Shown in pieces: positions 26,105-38,309 of a DNA stretch of 64,000 bases. The position numbers were made by a program, and so were the translations under genes. Source of the stretch: Phocoena phocoena. Its lineage: Eukaryota; Chordata; Mammalia; Artiodactyla; Phocoenidae. The stretch is taken from contig NC_089222.1 of NCBI RefSeq assembly GCF_963924675.1, forward strand, positions 141,482,281 to 141,546,280, read 5' to 3'. The notes beneath the pieces are model-generated. The model worked only from the letters and a program-made list of their open reading frames with translations, was not told the origin of the DNA and made no database searches. Each line of letters begins with the position of its first letter. The stretch's first letter is position 1.

Positions 26105-26350
26105 CGACAGTGATGATGATGATAACAGCGAACGTGTATTGACTAATTGCTATGCCAGGCACCTTAATAAATACTTTCTATGAACCATCTTATTAAATCA
26201 TCACATTACTCCCCTTATTTCATTTGCTTCCCATATGAGGGATCTGTGGTTCATGCAGGCTAAGTAATTTTCCTGGAGTAACACAGACAGATGGTGTGTG
26301 TCTGAGGTTTGAACTCAGCCCACTCTCTTAACTGATGATTTCTACTACTT
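26105..26350 (-). repeat. MIR-family SINE
   Basis: Reverse-complement MIR: 'attgctatgccaggcacctt', 'cctggagtaacacagacaga', 'tgaggtttgaactcagccc'. This is one of the better preserved MIRs of the window. Confidence 0.7.
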
Positions 26351-26456
26351 CTCTTTTACTTTTCTGAAGTAAAGTTCAAATTTAATAAACCTTAATACAT
26401 AAACAATAGGATTTAAGTTCAAAGGGTTTAAAGATGGTAGCATAAAACCAGCATTA

Positions 26457-26752
26457 GAACATTATGGAGGTTCCTTAAAAAACTAAATATAGAATTACCA
26501 TATGACCCAGCAATACCACTCCTGGGCATATACCCAGAGAAAACCGTAATTCAAAAAGACACATGCACCATTGTAAAGCAATTATACTCCAATAAAGATG
26601 TTAAAAAAAAAAAGACACATGCACCCCAATGTTCATTGCAGCACTATTTACAATAGCTAGGTCATGGAAGCAACTTTGTTATAAAGCAGAAACTAACACA
26701 CCATTGTAAAGCAATTATACTCCAATAAAGATGTTAAAAAAAAAAAAAGGTA
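26457..26752 (+). mobile_element. Short L1 3' copy with internal deletion and a nested insertion
   Basis: The 3' ORF2 sequence 'tatggaggttccttaaaaaa' through 'aggtcatggaagcaac' is joined at about 26675 directly to the last 70 bp of the L1 3' UTR and a poly-A tail. Roughly half a kilobase that other copies have in between (compare 40259-40864) is missing. A second, minute L1 end lies inside it at 26570-26610. No clear outer target-site duplication was found. Confidence 0.8.
26570..26610 (+). mobile_element. Minute L1 3' end insertion (about 33 bp plus tail)
   Basis: Only the last 33 bp of the L1 3' UTR (attgtaaagcaattatactc onward) plus an A-run are present. They interrupt the surrounding L1 ORF2 remnant. 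The host sequence aaagacacatgcacc is duplicated on both sides (ending at 26569 and at 26611-26625), as target-primed reverse transcription would leave. Confidence 0.85.
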
Positions 26753-27901
26753 CATGCAGAAAGACAAGGCGAGATGGACCACGGCTGGGACTCTGGGCAA
26801 GCATCAGCAGCATATGCATCGTGAAAGCGGGGAGCACATCTGAGGGGCAACAGACATCAGCGACCATGGTGTGCACAGGCTGGGTGAGGCAGCAGCTTCT
26901 GTGGACCTGCTGTGTGTCTTAGATCAGTGAAGGAGGGTTCAGGGAGGAACCAGATACTTGCACAAAGCAATCTGTTCCTGGGGATATGCATTTTCTTCAA
27001 ATGTGAGCACTCAAAAGGAAGCCAGGATCTAGCAAAGATACTACAAGGAAAATAAAATAGAGACAGAAATCTATAATGAAATCTCCTCAGAAGAACGCCA
27101 TGATTGAGATGAAAGCTGTGAATAAAATAGCTACTTGTCTATGAAGCAAGAGCTCAAGAGAGAATGAAATGTGAGCTGGCAGAACTGGAGAAAGAAGGGA
27201 AAATATTAAATCACAAAAATGAAGGCAAAATTGGAGAGAGCACAAAGGAGAACAGACTTTGTGGGGAAAAAGATGTAGAGAATAAACATGAGAAAATATC
27301 CAATAAAGTAAAATGGGAGTAAATCAGTTAAAAAATCAGAGAGAAAATGACACCCTCTGGAAGACAGGTGAAAGGAATCTGATGGCACCGTAATCAGAGA
27401 CCCAGGTCACCATGCTACCTCCTGGGCAGAGGCAGAATACCCGGATCTTAAAGGAACAAAGACAGAAATCTATTGAGCACCTTAAAATGTTTTCAAAAAT
27501 ACCTGGGAACAAATCTGGAAATTAATTCCATAACTTTGTTGACATGTTGCAAAAAGATGACTTCTGCACCCTAACCCTTGAAAAGACCCAAATTGGTGCC
27601 AGGTGTCACCCATCCCCTTCTCTCGGAACAAAGTCAGTTCATTCTGTTGTTTTAGTTTGTATATTTTCTGTGACTTGAGATAAACTTTGAATATACACAC
27701 CCACAAATGCAAAGCACGGAAGAGAACAAATATTTACAGACATGATTCGAGAAGAATTTTCTTACATAAAAGATGATTTGAATCTACATATTAAATAGGC
27801 ACATGACACATCTGGGGGAAAAGTGACCCCACATGCATAACATCAAGGCGTAGACTGTACATTTACTGGACTTCAAAGTCAGCTCTTCGGTGCATGCAGG
27901 C

Positions 27902-27922
27902 AAAAAAAAAAAAAAAAAAAAA
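27902..27922. repeat. A21 homopolymer
   Basis: An uninterrupted A run with no recognisable retroposon body immediately upstream. It may be an orphan tail. Confidence 0.85.
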
Positions 27923-28329
27923 GAGTTGTTTCTAAGGAGAAATCAGGCAGCTTCTGTTCCCTCCCAGGAAATAATGTAAGTTACCAACTCCTACAAGCTA
28001 AACTCACTTTATGTGCAAAAAAGGCAAGAGGCAAGCCATTGTGAAGAACAAACCTGGAATATTCCTTGCTGGAAAACTGTAGCTAAAGGACTAGCATTGA
28101 GCAGGGCATCAATCTAACATAGAATTGAGGTGATACCAAAGTGGGGCATACACTGGCTGAGCAGAACGTGGAAGGGATAAGCCCTGACCACGGAGAAGGC
28201 ATTTATTGATAAAAAATTAGGATACTTAGAAAATGTATCATTGCGTATACTGAGAATTTGGTTGTGTCTACAGAGAATGAGGCCCAAACTTCTGATCTTG
28301 ATCCTGGGCCGATTTGCTCTCCTGACATT

Positions 28330-29040
28330 GCTCTGTCTCAGTAAGTGGCACTTCCACTGTCCTCAAAGACCTGGGCATCCTGTTGGACTGCTACCTTTCT
28401 CTTCGACATCCAGTCCATCAGCCAGATGAGTTCAGAAATCAACTACTCGTCCCTTCTTGACAGCTTGTCCAGGCCACATCACAGCAAAGGCCTGCTAACC
28501 GGTCTCCAGCTGCAATTCCTGCCTTCCACCTAGGGCCGACAGGGTCCTTTGAAAACTCTAGGCAGAGCACATGGCATCTCTTAATTACTCCAATAGCCTG
28601 CTAAGTTCTGGTGTCCGCAGGGCAGCAGAAGAAAGGAGAGCGCCGCTGTCACAACTCTGATCCACTGCCTGCATTCCCCCCGCCCACCCCCGCCAGGCAA
28701 AGCCACATCTTTAAGGTCATTGATGAGGAATCTGACCTGCTGGGACCTCCAGAACCTCCTTTCACTCCACTGCAGTGAGTGAGCAGGACCCAGCTCCATT
28801 GTCCACCTTGGTGCTTCTGGAACATTCCAGGTATAAACCCACTTCTGCCCCGGCTTTGACCCCTTGACCTTCAGTGCTCCCCCAAGATATGCACATGGCT
28901 CATCTCCCATTTCTTTTAAGTTTCTGCTCAAACATTACCTTCTTCTGGGGCCTTCTCTGATAACCCTATTTTAAATATAAACTACTCCCCACTGCTCTCC
29001 CACTCTCTACACCAGGCATGTCCTGACTCTTGTCCTTGGA
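28330..29040 (+). repeat. L2 LINE fragment
   Basis: The collinear L2 ORF and 3' phrases are 'cctgggcatcctgttggact', 'acatccagtccatcagccag', 'ctgctaaccggtctccagct', then 'gtttctgctcaaacattacc'. It is strongly diverged, with an internal stretch that I cannot align by eye. Confidence 0.65.
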
Positions 29041-29518
29041 CATTCCTCTGACCAAAGCATCCCTGGAGGTCAGAAGTGGCCCTATTTCTGGATGGCCAGA
29101 GAGCAAAAGATGTGCAGTCAGCCCCTCTTTCCCCTTTAGCAGCTAACAAGGGGATGATCCAGGTCCCCAGGACAGCAACTGAAACCCACTTCCTCCACTA
29201 TAAATGACATACATTTGCTTAGCTATCGACTTCTGTGAGCACAGGTAAGGCCCACCATGGTATTAAACCCTGATTTTTTTTTTTAAATCTCTTTTTGACA
29301 AGAAGCCTTGTTTGTTCATGTAAAAAAAAAAAAAATCAGGAGACAGAATTGAATGTCTTAGACTTTGTGTATCCAGACCCAAGGTCAAAACTGTAATGAC
29401 ATTATTTTTCAGGAAAGATTGTTTCATTTCTGCAATAGCTGCCCTTAAACCACTGCAATTTACTCTGGAATTCTGAAGCTTCAGGATTAAATTGTATCTC
29501 TTGGAGAATGAGTCTGGG

Positions 29519-29520
<2 letters not shown>

Positions 29521-29559
<39 letters not shown>
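29521..29559. repeat. GT dinucleotide microsatellite
   Basis: About 19 GT units, almost pure, with one C interruption near the left end. Confidence 0.95.
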
Positions 29560-29560
<1 letters not shown>

Positions 29561-30686
29561 CATAGAACTGCACTTATGCTCTTAGTGACTATTTGATTAT
29601 GGGAAACATATTCCATAAGCAAGGCTAAATTTTTCTTAAGAAACATCTTTGCTACTTGCATGATTAAAATAATAATATACCACTTCCCCTATTCTATTGA
29701 AAAATATTAAAAAAAACAAGCATAATACCTGGCATTTCTCATCATAAGAAACAGGCACTACTATAAACTGTGGGAAGGAGTGTAGATGAAAAAAGTGATG
29801 ACAAGTGGCTGATACGTATTGAAATCTATAGAAATTGCTTACTCTTTGAACCATAATTCTACTTATAGGAGTTTATCACCAGAGAGAAAATGGACATGTG
29901 TACAGAGATCAATGAGATAGAAGTCACTGTGACATTTTTACGATAGTGAAAAACTGGGAAAAAACAAAATATCCAACAGTAGTGTTGGACACACCTGGTT
30001 GCCAAGCATCCATCCTCCCCCTTAGTGAAATAGCCTGGGTTGTAGTCACGACGGCCGTATGCTTAGCTATAACACAACTTGTAGAACCCCTGTGGCGAGG
30101 GCTGATCTGGCCGGTGAGACATGAGCAGAATTGATTCATCACACAGTCTGGAGAGGTCCTTAGAGGGAACTGACTCAGGTGGCTGTGAGAGCCTTCTCTC
30201 TGTGGTCTTCCTCGTCCATGGAAATGTGCAAGTGGCCACTGGACCTTAGTAGCCATTGACTGATGGTGGGAGATGCTTTCGAAGAGTGACAGAGAGATAG
30301 ATGTAAACAGTGTGGGTCCCTGATGACTCAAGGGAGAAAAACTAATCCTGCCCTATCTACTCCCAGACTCCTCTTATGAGAAGGAGTAAACCCTTGTGGC
30401 ATTAAGTCATTGAATTCAGTCCTAACAAAGACAAGAGAAATTAGATGTATTTATTGATGTATGAATAGAAACTCAACAGAGACATTAAAAAGTCACAGTG
30501 AACACCCATATTTGTTGCCATGGAAAGACATTCATAGCCTATTATTAACTGAAGAAAGGAGGTTGTAGATCAGGAAGACTCACATGCTCGCAATTTTTTA
30601 AAAAACACAAAATTATATGTATATCTACAGATATATATATTTGCCAGGGAGACAGGTCTGAAAAGCTAGATGAAAGTTTACAGTAT

Positions 30687-30892
30687 CGGGACTTCCCTGG
30701 CAGTCCAGTGGTTAAGACTTCACCTTCCAATGCAGGGGGTGTAGGTTCAATCCCTGATCAGGGAACTAAGATCCCACATGCCTCGTGGCCCCGAAAAAAA
30801 CCAAAACCAAAAACATAAAACAGAAGCAGCATTCTAACAAATTCAATAAAGACTTTAAAAATGGTCCACATCAAAAAAATATCTTAAAAAAA
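30687..30892 (+). mobile_element. Older CHR-type SINE (CHRL-like, tRNA-Glu-derived)
   Basis: Head 'gggacttccctggcagtcca' and B-box-like 'ggttcaatccctgatcaggg', followed by an A-rich tail. The body differs from CHR-2, being closer to the shorter, older artiodactyl form. It is flanked by agtttacagtat at 30675-30686 and agtttgcagtat at 30893-30904 (one mismatch). Confidence 0.88.
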
Positions 30893-31474
30893 AGTTTGCA
30901 GTATTTATCTTTGGTTATCTTTGAGTGATGTTTTTAAAGGGGGATTTTAACTTTTAAAAATTTGCTGCAATTTTTAAATTTTTCCTTAATGATTTTAAAT
31001 TGCATATCAAGTTCAAAGGTAAAAAGGCTTCTATAATTTAATTTGCACATCAGTGATGGGAAGGAATAAGATGTCTGTAACACCCATAACAGACAAAGGG
31101 TTATTTAATCTATGAAAAACACTCTTTCAAATAAATGAGACATGGAGATGAGTGTGAGAGTAACATGAATGAGAAATTCTCCAAATGGGAAAATGAAATG
31201 GTCTGTAAACAAAGGCTAAAACATTTTCAATATCATTAGTAATCTAAATTTGTAAATTAAGACAGGAATTTGTAAATTAAAACAATTCACCCATCACATA
31301 GTAAAGACTAAGGAAAAAAGGATACTATCTAGTTGGCAAGGGTGCAATACATACACAGCTTCATACTACTGGTCAGTGTGTAAATTGCCCTAATATTTTC
31401 CAATGTGTCCTGGTCCAGTGCAGACCAAGAGCCTTCAGTGCGATCACAGTATTTCACTTCTAGGGATTATACAG

Positions 31475-31735
31475 ACATTTCTCTAACGAAGACATACAGA
31501 TGGCCAGCAGACACATGAAAAGACACTCAACATCACTAACTGTTAGAGAAATGCAAATCAAAACTACAATGATGTATCACCTCACACCAGCCAGAATGGC
31601 CATCATCAAAAAATCAACAGACCATAAATGCTGGAGAAGGTGTGGAGAAAAGGGAACCCTCCTACACTGTTGGTGGGAATGTAAATTGGTGCAGCCACTA
31701 TGGAGAACAGTATGGAGGTTCCTCAAAAAAAAAAA
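31475..31735 (+). mobile_element. Younger L1 ORF2 internal fragment
   Basis: Much better preserved than its surroundings. It matches the cysteine-rich ORF2 end found in the 5.6 kb copy ([19 protein letters not shown] frame). It stops at 'ggaggttcctc' and passes into A-rich DNA, although this point is inside ORF2 and not at the normal L1 end. Confidence 0.8.
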
Positions 31736-32889
31736 AGAAAAGAAAAGAAAAAGAAAGCAACCGCACATATGCACATTGAACTAACACACGAGGATGTTCA
31801 CTTCTGCAGTGTTTGTAATAGTGAGAAATGGAAAACAACCCAAGAGAAAGAAAGAACATCCACACAATGTCAAGCATTAGAAATAATTTTGAAGAAGATA
31901 AGCATCATGGGAAATGTTTGTAACATCTATATAAACTCCATGCACATCGATATAAAGCACATTAAATCAAATGTATGCTATTTGTTTCCATGTAATGCAA
32001 CATAGGGCTACAAGTATGGCCCCAAATAAAAAGTCACGCGGGCAGATACTCTGAATAACGGGCTTTTATTTTGGGATAAAGTGCTTTTCACATGGACAAT
32101 GTATGTGGCATGCTACAGGGGAGTAATCTCAGGGATTTAAAACAAATTTAATTGATTCTCCCCCCAACCAAATGGTATCTATCCCTCTCTTTCCTCCCTC
32201 TGCTCCTCCGCCCTAAAGGAAATACACCAAAAGGGAACTGTGGCAAGTATGCCGTTTGTTTTTTTCTGATTGCTGTTACTTTCACAATAAGAAAATGCAA
32301 CACAGTATATACCTTAAGTCTTAAGATTGTTAGGAAAAAAAACATGATTTATTTATTTGTTGTTTGTTCATCCTATCAGTATATAGTTTGCCCTCACCTG
32401 TTTAATAAATTGCTGAAGGAAGTTATGTGAATGAGAAAGGAAAGAGAATTTCCAACACGTTCGTAAGCATAGCTAAGGAAACTTTCCTGGAGAAGGTGAT
32501 AAGATAGAAATAAATTATTTTTACCATGTCTAGAATGGTTCCCTCATTAGTTTCCAACACTGCTCATTTTAATTTATGTAATGTTTACAGTGTTACCTTA
32601 ATACTGGGAAACATTGCTTTGCCTTTGAAGAGAAAGCAAGATTAAGGGTGAAATTTTGCTTTTAAAAAGAGACTACCCAGGAGATGATAGGTAGTTTTTT
32701 ATATCTATGGTATCTAGGTAAATAAAACAACCAGAAGTTTTATTTTAACCTTCTAAAGCCACTTACCCTTAGTTATCTAAATACTGGAGAAATAATTTTC
32801 CAACAATGAGTAATTCTGACAATTTATACTTGTTTTTCCATGTGTATGGGCTTGCAGGGGTCCCCAAGAAGATCATGGTCATCCAACAT

Positions 32890-32937
32890 AGGTAGTCAAG
32901 GTAGAGCTTTCCCAGGTAGTCAAGGTAGAGCTTTCCC
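32890..32937. repeat. 24-bp perfect tandem duplication
   Basis: The 24-base unit starting aggtagtcaaggtagagctt occurs twice head to tail with no mismatch (32890-32913 and 32914-32937). This points to a recent slippage or duplication event in otherwise unique intron DNA. Confidence 0.95.
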
Positions 32938-33139
32938 AGGTGCTGAAATAACTTACATAAACTGCCTCCTCTACCCAGTCTTTCCAAGGGCATGTTATAC
33001 AAGAACATTTCATGGCCCAAATGAAAACACTTAGGTGGGTTACTAGGGGTGTATGTGAAGGATGGATACACTTGATGGAGGTGGGAATGTATATATTTGT
33101 AAGAAACATCTCTGCAAGAAATGCTCATCTCATCCTTTA

Positions 33140-33337
<198 letters not shown>

Positions 33338-34544
33338 TCAGACAAGACTGTGGATTATTAAAGCTGTGATTTTAAGAAATCCAAGAATTTTAACAAGCAT
33401 GAAAGCACAAAGAATGCTTTACATATATGTGAAAATAAAGCAGAGGATTTGTAATTAGGGGCCAATTAAGGAAGCAATTTCAGTGCAGGTGATTTTTCTT
33501 ATTATATCAATGATCTGATGCAGATGGAAGTTGCTTTGCACTGGACTCTGGAGTGTGGCAGCTTGACTAAACCAAGGGAATGTGACATTCTGTTTTTGAT
33601 CTGTTATGGAAGATCTTCAGGGATCCATTCTTGGGTATGAAATGTTTTTAAAGCATCCAATATCTATTCTTCCTCTAACAGGAGATGAAGGGAGAATTAA
33701 TAGTCTCTTCCTAAAGGCAGTAAAGAACACAACATGGTATTGAACATTTCCTAAAAATCTGATAAAGACACATAGACCATTATTTCTGACATCAGTACCC
33801 TTCTGAGCCAAAAAGGGACTATGGAAACCAGTTGAAGGGAGGTGCCGTGAAGGCTTTATAGAGTACCGATTTGAAAGAAAAAACAAACAAACAGATTAAG
33901 TAACTGCTTATTTGGTGAGTTTTGTGAGATGCTGAAAAAAACACCAGCCCTACCCAAAATATACACATGCACTCTGCTTAAAAAATACCTGCCAAGAGAA
34001 CATAAATGTTTTGAGTTGTTCTTGTGATTTTAAGAGTATTCAAGTCTTCTCTTAAAGAGAAGATACAGATTCTTCTAAGAAAGGTAGCAACTAAAGGTGA
34101 TAGGATCCAGAAATCTTTTCCAGCAGATCAGTGACTAATTATAGGATGGATTTTCAATGAGACTGTCATGAGACTAGGTGAGAGGACGTAGATTATGTCC
34201 ACCATATATCAGATACTTAGCAAATGTGGGCGTTCTTCCCCTCCTTTCCACAACTCCTGATAAGGCTAATCTTTTCTGCATTGCAATTTCCAGAATTCTT
34301 CATTTTGAGGCAAAAATGTGGTCCTATGTGTTAAAGATATATAGGAATTCCAGCCACCACATGAAATGGACTGGGGAGAAGTTTAGAGTCTACACTAGTT
34401 AGGATCTTAGGAGCATGTTGAAATGGCATGAGCCATAGTGAACATCACTTTGCCCATCAAACAGCCAAGGAGGGGGGAATAAAATCAAGACAAGAAGCAG
34501 CTAGAAATGGAACTCACTGCTGTGTTTCTGGAAGAAACAACAGA

Positions 34545-34683
34545 GAGTGATGACTAAGAGCACAGAACCAAAGGCTAAACACCTGGATTTGATCTCCAAC
34601 TTTGCTACTTCTAGGTTGGTCATCTTGTGTAAGCGGTCAAATGTTTCTTAGCTTCGATTTTCTTATCTGTAAACTGGGAACTC
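34545..34683 (+). repeat. MIR-family SINE fragment
   Basis: Forward MIR: 'gatgactaagagcacagaac', 'cacctggatttgatctccaa', 'ttttcttatctgtaaactgg'. It is cut off on the right by the CHR-2 insertion at 34684. Confidence 0.75.
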
Positions 34684-34892
34684 TTTTTTTTTTTTTTTTT
34701 GCGGTACGCAGGGCTCTCACTGTTGTGGCCTCTCCGTTGCAGAGCACAGGCTTTGGACGTGCAGGCTCAGCGGCCATGGCTCACGGGCCCATCTGCTCCG
34801 CGGTATGTGGGATCTTCCTGGACCGGGGCATGAACCCGTGTCCCCTGTATCGACAGGCGGACTCTCAACCACTGCGCCACCAGGGAAGCCCC
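34684..34892 (-). mobile_element. CHR-2 SINE (tRNA-Glu-derived)
   Basis: T-run of 17 bases, then the complement of the CHR-2 body, ending 'gcgccaccagggaagccc'. It inserted into a MIR. It forms an inverted pair with the copy at 35188. No unambiguous target-site duplication was seen. Confidence 0.93.
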
Positions 34893-35187
34893 CTTATCAC
34901 TTTTTAAAAATATATTTACATTCTATAGACTACATTTGTCTCAGAATACCACCTAAATGGAATAAAATTGCTCACTATGAAAAGACCCATTGGCTGTGCA
35001 AATTATTTAATTAAATAATGTGCACGTTGGAAACTGTGTTTATTAATGATGTTAAAGCTGGACACACCTGCATTTACTAAATTAACCAACACTCCTACAA
35101 CACTTCATATCTTCCAGGCACTTCTGACAACTTTTATAATCTTAATTCATGTTATCCCCATACCAATGCTATAAAATGAGTTCCCAG

Positions 35188-35401
35188 GTCTTCCCTGGTG
35201 GCGCAGTGGTTGAGAGTCTGCCTGCCGATGCAGGGGCCATGGGTTCGTGCCCCGGTCCAGGAGGATCCCACATGCCGTGGAATGGCTGGGCCCGTGAGCC
35301 ATGGCCACTGAGCCTGTGTGTCCAGAGCCTGTGCTATGCAACAGGAGAGGTCACAGCAATGAGAGGCCCGTGTATCACAAAAAAAAAAAAAAAAAAAAAA
35401 A
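35188..35401 (+). mobile_element. CHR-2 SINE (tRNA-Glu-derived)
   Basis: Full body from 'gtcttccctggtggcgcagt' through 'gagaggcccgtgtatc' with a pure A-tail of about 23. The long intact tail suggests a recent insertion. It is oppositely oriented to the copy 295 bp to its left. Confidence 0.94.
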
Positions 35402-36198
35402 AGTGACAAGGTGTGTCTGTCTCATGGTGAGCAAATTATTCCTAGGAAAAAAATGCTGGAGATATTATAGAGCAAAGTTTTCTAGTAAAATTAATCTAAC
35501 AACCACAAAGGTAGATTGCAAAGTTTAAGACATCATGTCAGAATCATTCTGTCCAGGGTGGAAGGTAAATATGCAATCATGTACATTCTATTTGGCTCAA
35601 ATTCTGCTAAGAGCAAGGAATCTCTTGTCAAATGGGCAAGGTAGCTAATCTCTTGCATTTCCTCTGGAAGAATGTCTAATTATAATTGATCCATGATTCC
35701 TCCCCTCTATTTGGTTCTAATCCAAAGCAATATTATTTAAAAACCAATCACAGAGGTTTACATGGAAAATAACCACTGACATATTGTAAGTGTAAGGCAA
35801 TTACTGAAGGAAATGGCCCATAAAATTGAGAATTATCTTTCATATGCCCCTCTTTAATCTCCTTGTATCAGGTACTGATGATTCTTTCTTGCAAATGTGT
35901 CACATATCCTCAAATTCTCTTCATCTTCATTGCCGTGTCCTAGTCATGATGGGTAGACAGGGTGTGCGGTGAAGTGCCTCCATCCATCTGGTTTCAGCAC
36001 CGCAGGGTGGACAGCTCCATGCATTTTGCCAGGGCACCACACCAAGAACAGGAGTCTCTCTTTGCTGTCTCAGGGCCTTCTCTAAAGTAACAAACACTCA
36101 CCTTCATGGGTGCAATCAGTGAGGGGTGGGCATCGGGATAAATGCCCTGCGTCTCCATCCTCCAATCCTATTGGACAACTCTAAGGTGTGCTCTATGT

Positions 36199-36391
36199 CT
36201 GCGCTTCTTAAACACCAGAGGGTGTCAGAATCACCTGAAGAGTTGATTAAAACCCAAGTTGCTGAACCCTGTCCCTAAAAGTTTTGACCCAGTAGGTCTG
36301 AGGCAGGATCCAAGACACTGCCTTTTCTAATAAGCTCTCAGGTGACGCTGAGGCTGCAGGTCCAGAGACTACCTTTGAGAACAACTGTTCT
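36199..36391. mobile_element. MER5-like hAT-Charlie element
   Basis: The near-complete layout is visible: 'gtgtcagaatcacctgaag', 'acccagtaggtctgaggcag', 'taataagctctcaggtgacg' and the end 'tttgagaacaactgtt', the complement-like terminus of the family. Confidence 0.85.
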
Positions 36392-36659
36392 GTGTGGTGC
36401 CTTGGAAGGTTCCCAGAAGGAATGAGCCCCAGTTGCCCACAGCAGCAACTAGCTCATTAAAGCAACTTCTACTGATTTTTTCCCCCTCCTTTCCTAATCT
36501 CATATCTCTTCATTCTTTCACTCTGGGATCCAGGAATTACATCTCAAATAAGTGATCTACAGCCAGTCCTATACCTCACACTCTGCTTTCAGGGGGACTT
36601 AACCTGAGATAAGGCTAAAACTGGCTTTTATCTGGATTTATGAAACAGTTTTCTAACTA

Positions 36660-37255
36660 GTCTACCTGCTACCTACTGGCCTACTCGAATGCCTTCTGCA
36701 CACAGTGGCCTGAAAGATCCTTCTAAGAGAGAAATCACATGATGTGACTTCCCTGCTTAAAATCATCAGTGCCTTCGCATTGTCCCTTGACATAACTGAA
36801 ACCCTTACAATATTTTGAAGGCTCTTTATGACTTGGGTCCTTGCACTCCAGCTTCATCTCTTGACATTTCCTCTTGTAAGCTTTGTTCCAGTCTATCTAT
36901 TCTCCAGCTCCCCCTGGGTCTTCACATAGGCTTCTGTATTTCTTTGTTTAACAAATTATCAGTTAGTTGTATTTACATCTCAGCTCAAATTTCACTTAGT
37001 GTGGGACACCTTTTCTGATGCTGTGGACAAGACTGAGTGCCTCCACAGAATCCTGCGTTATCATGTCATAGCCTTTACCACATGTTTGGTGTTGCTGGTT
37101 TAAATGCCTGTCTCCCACATCTGGCTGCACACCTGGGAGAACAAGAACCATGCCTTTCTTGCAGACCATTGCATCCCAGCACATAACACAGTGCTGGAAC
37201 ATAGAAAGTATTCTGCAAATATCTGTTGAATGGACAAATCAATAAATGGATATTA
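36660..37255 (+). repeat. L2 LINE 3' end
   Basis: Collinear L2 phrases: 'gacttccctgcttaaaatca', 'ttgaaggctctttatgactt', 'tcacataggcttctgtattt', and the terminal 'gtattctgcaaatatctgtt' plus 'gaatggacaaatcaataaat'. This is the most complete L2 3' end in the window. Confidence 0.75.
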
Positions 37256-38309
37256 TTGTTCCAATTATAAAGACTAGGAAACAGACCCTATCCAAAGTAG
37301 CAATGGCTCCGTTAATAACTCAGATCAGAGTGACCCCAATGCACAAGATCTTTGAGGAGTACGGGTCTAGAAGCACCATCTAACAGAAGAAAGCACAGAG
37401 AACTGCAGGAGGGTTTTGGCCAACGAGATATAGAACTGAAGGTGGAAGGATGCAGAGCTGTCAGCACTGTCATGATTTTAGCCAAAACTTATGATAGGAC
37501 CTAAAGACTGAAGACTCTGTATTGTCTTTGTTATAATTCCTCAAAGTTGCTGGTTTCCTTTTTTTTTTTTTTAACTATATTTTGGTTTCCTTTTATTTGC
37601 AGAACACTTTATTTGTGGTGAACATATCCACCAATATAGCTGGCTTTCCAATAGAGAAACTTTTCCAGTGGGGACTAGGGTGATTAAAGAGATAGAAGGG
37701 ATGGGTTCAACCAAATAATTATGTCACATCCCCAAAAGGCAATGCAGGCCACTGTTGCCATACATTTCTATGAATCATAATTGCGTGCACATGCAATACT
37801 CCTGTTGCCCTAAAAAGAGTCACGCGAGATGTATATGTTCTAAAATACCCAAACCCTGTCATGGGACCCATGTAGCCTGACACTATCTGAAATCTTGAAG
37901 GGATTCCTTTGAGAGAGTTGCCTGCTTCATGATGCTTAAGATGAGGGTTGTTTAAAATATGTGATTTTTGGCTTTGGTCTGTTTATTAAAGGGAAGAATT
38001 ATTTTTGCTGTTTTTAAGGGAGTAATAGGACAGGTATACAATAGGACAGGAATTTTTCAGTGTTAGGTGCAGTCCAGTGTTTTATGATTGGAACTCATGG
38101 CCTCTAAGTAGCTATATATTTCCAAAGAATGGATGTAGGTTTCACTAACTGTCAACAGGGACAGGGATTCAGTTTTATTGAAGGTAAACCGGAAGCTACT
38201 TGGTGGTGGCAGCGGAAGACAGGGGTCTTGTGTAGATAAATATTGCCATTCTCTGCTGTATGGCATTTAGTCAAGATAGTAATTGATCAAAGTCTAGGTA
38301 AGAGTTAAT

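Larger units (their letters stand above)
29830..32010 (+). mobile_element. Ancient L1 3' region, broken by later insertions
   Basis: L1M-like ORF2 C-terminal phrases recur in pieces: 'ccataattctacttatagga' at about 29850, 'acgatagtgaaaaactggg' at 29940, 'ggatactatctagttggcaa' at 31320, 'gtatttcacttctagggatt' at 31450, and 'gtttgtaatagtgagaaatg' at 31812. The order suggests at least two old copies, or a rearranged one, interrupted by an unidentified stretch at 29990-30420, a SINE at 30687 and a younger L1 piece at 31475. Confidence 0.55.

Noticed and set aside
29263..29661. Minus-strand 132-codon open frame
   Set aside because: It runs through the GT microsatellite (His-Thr repeat) and A/T runs; it has no coding features.
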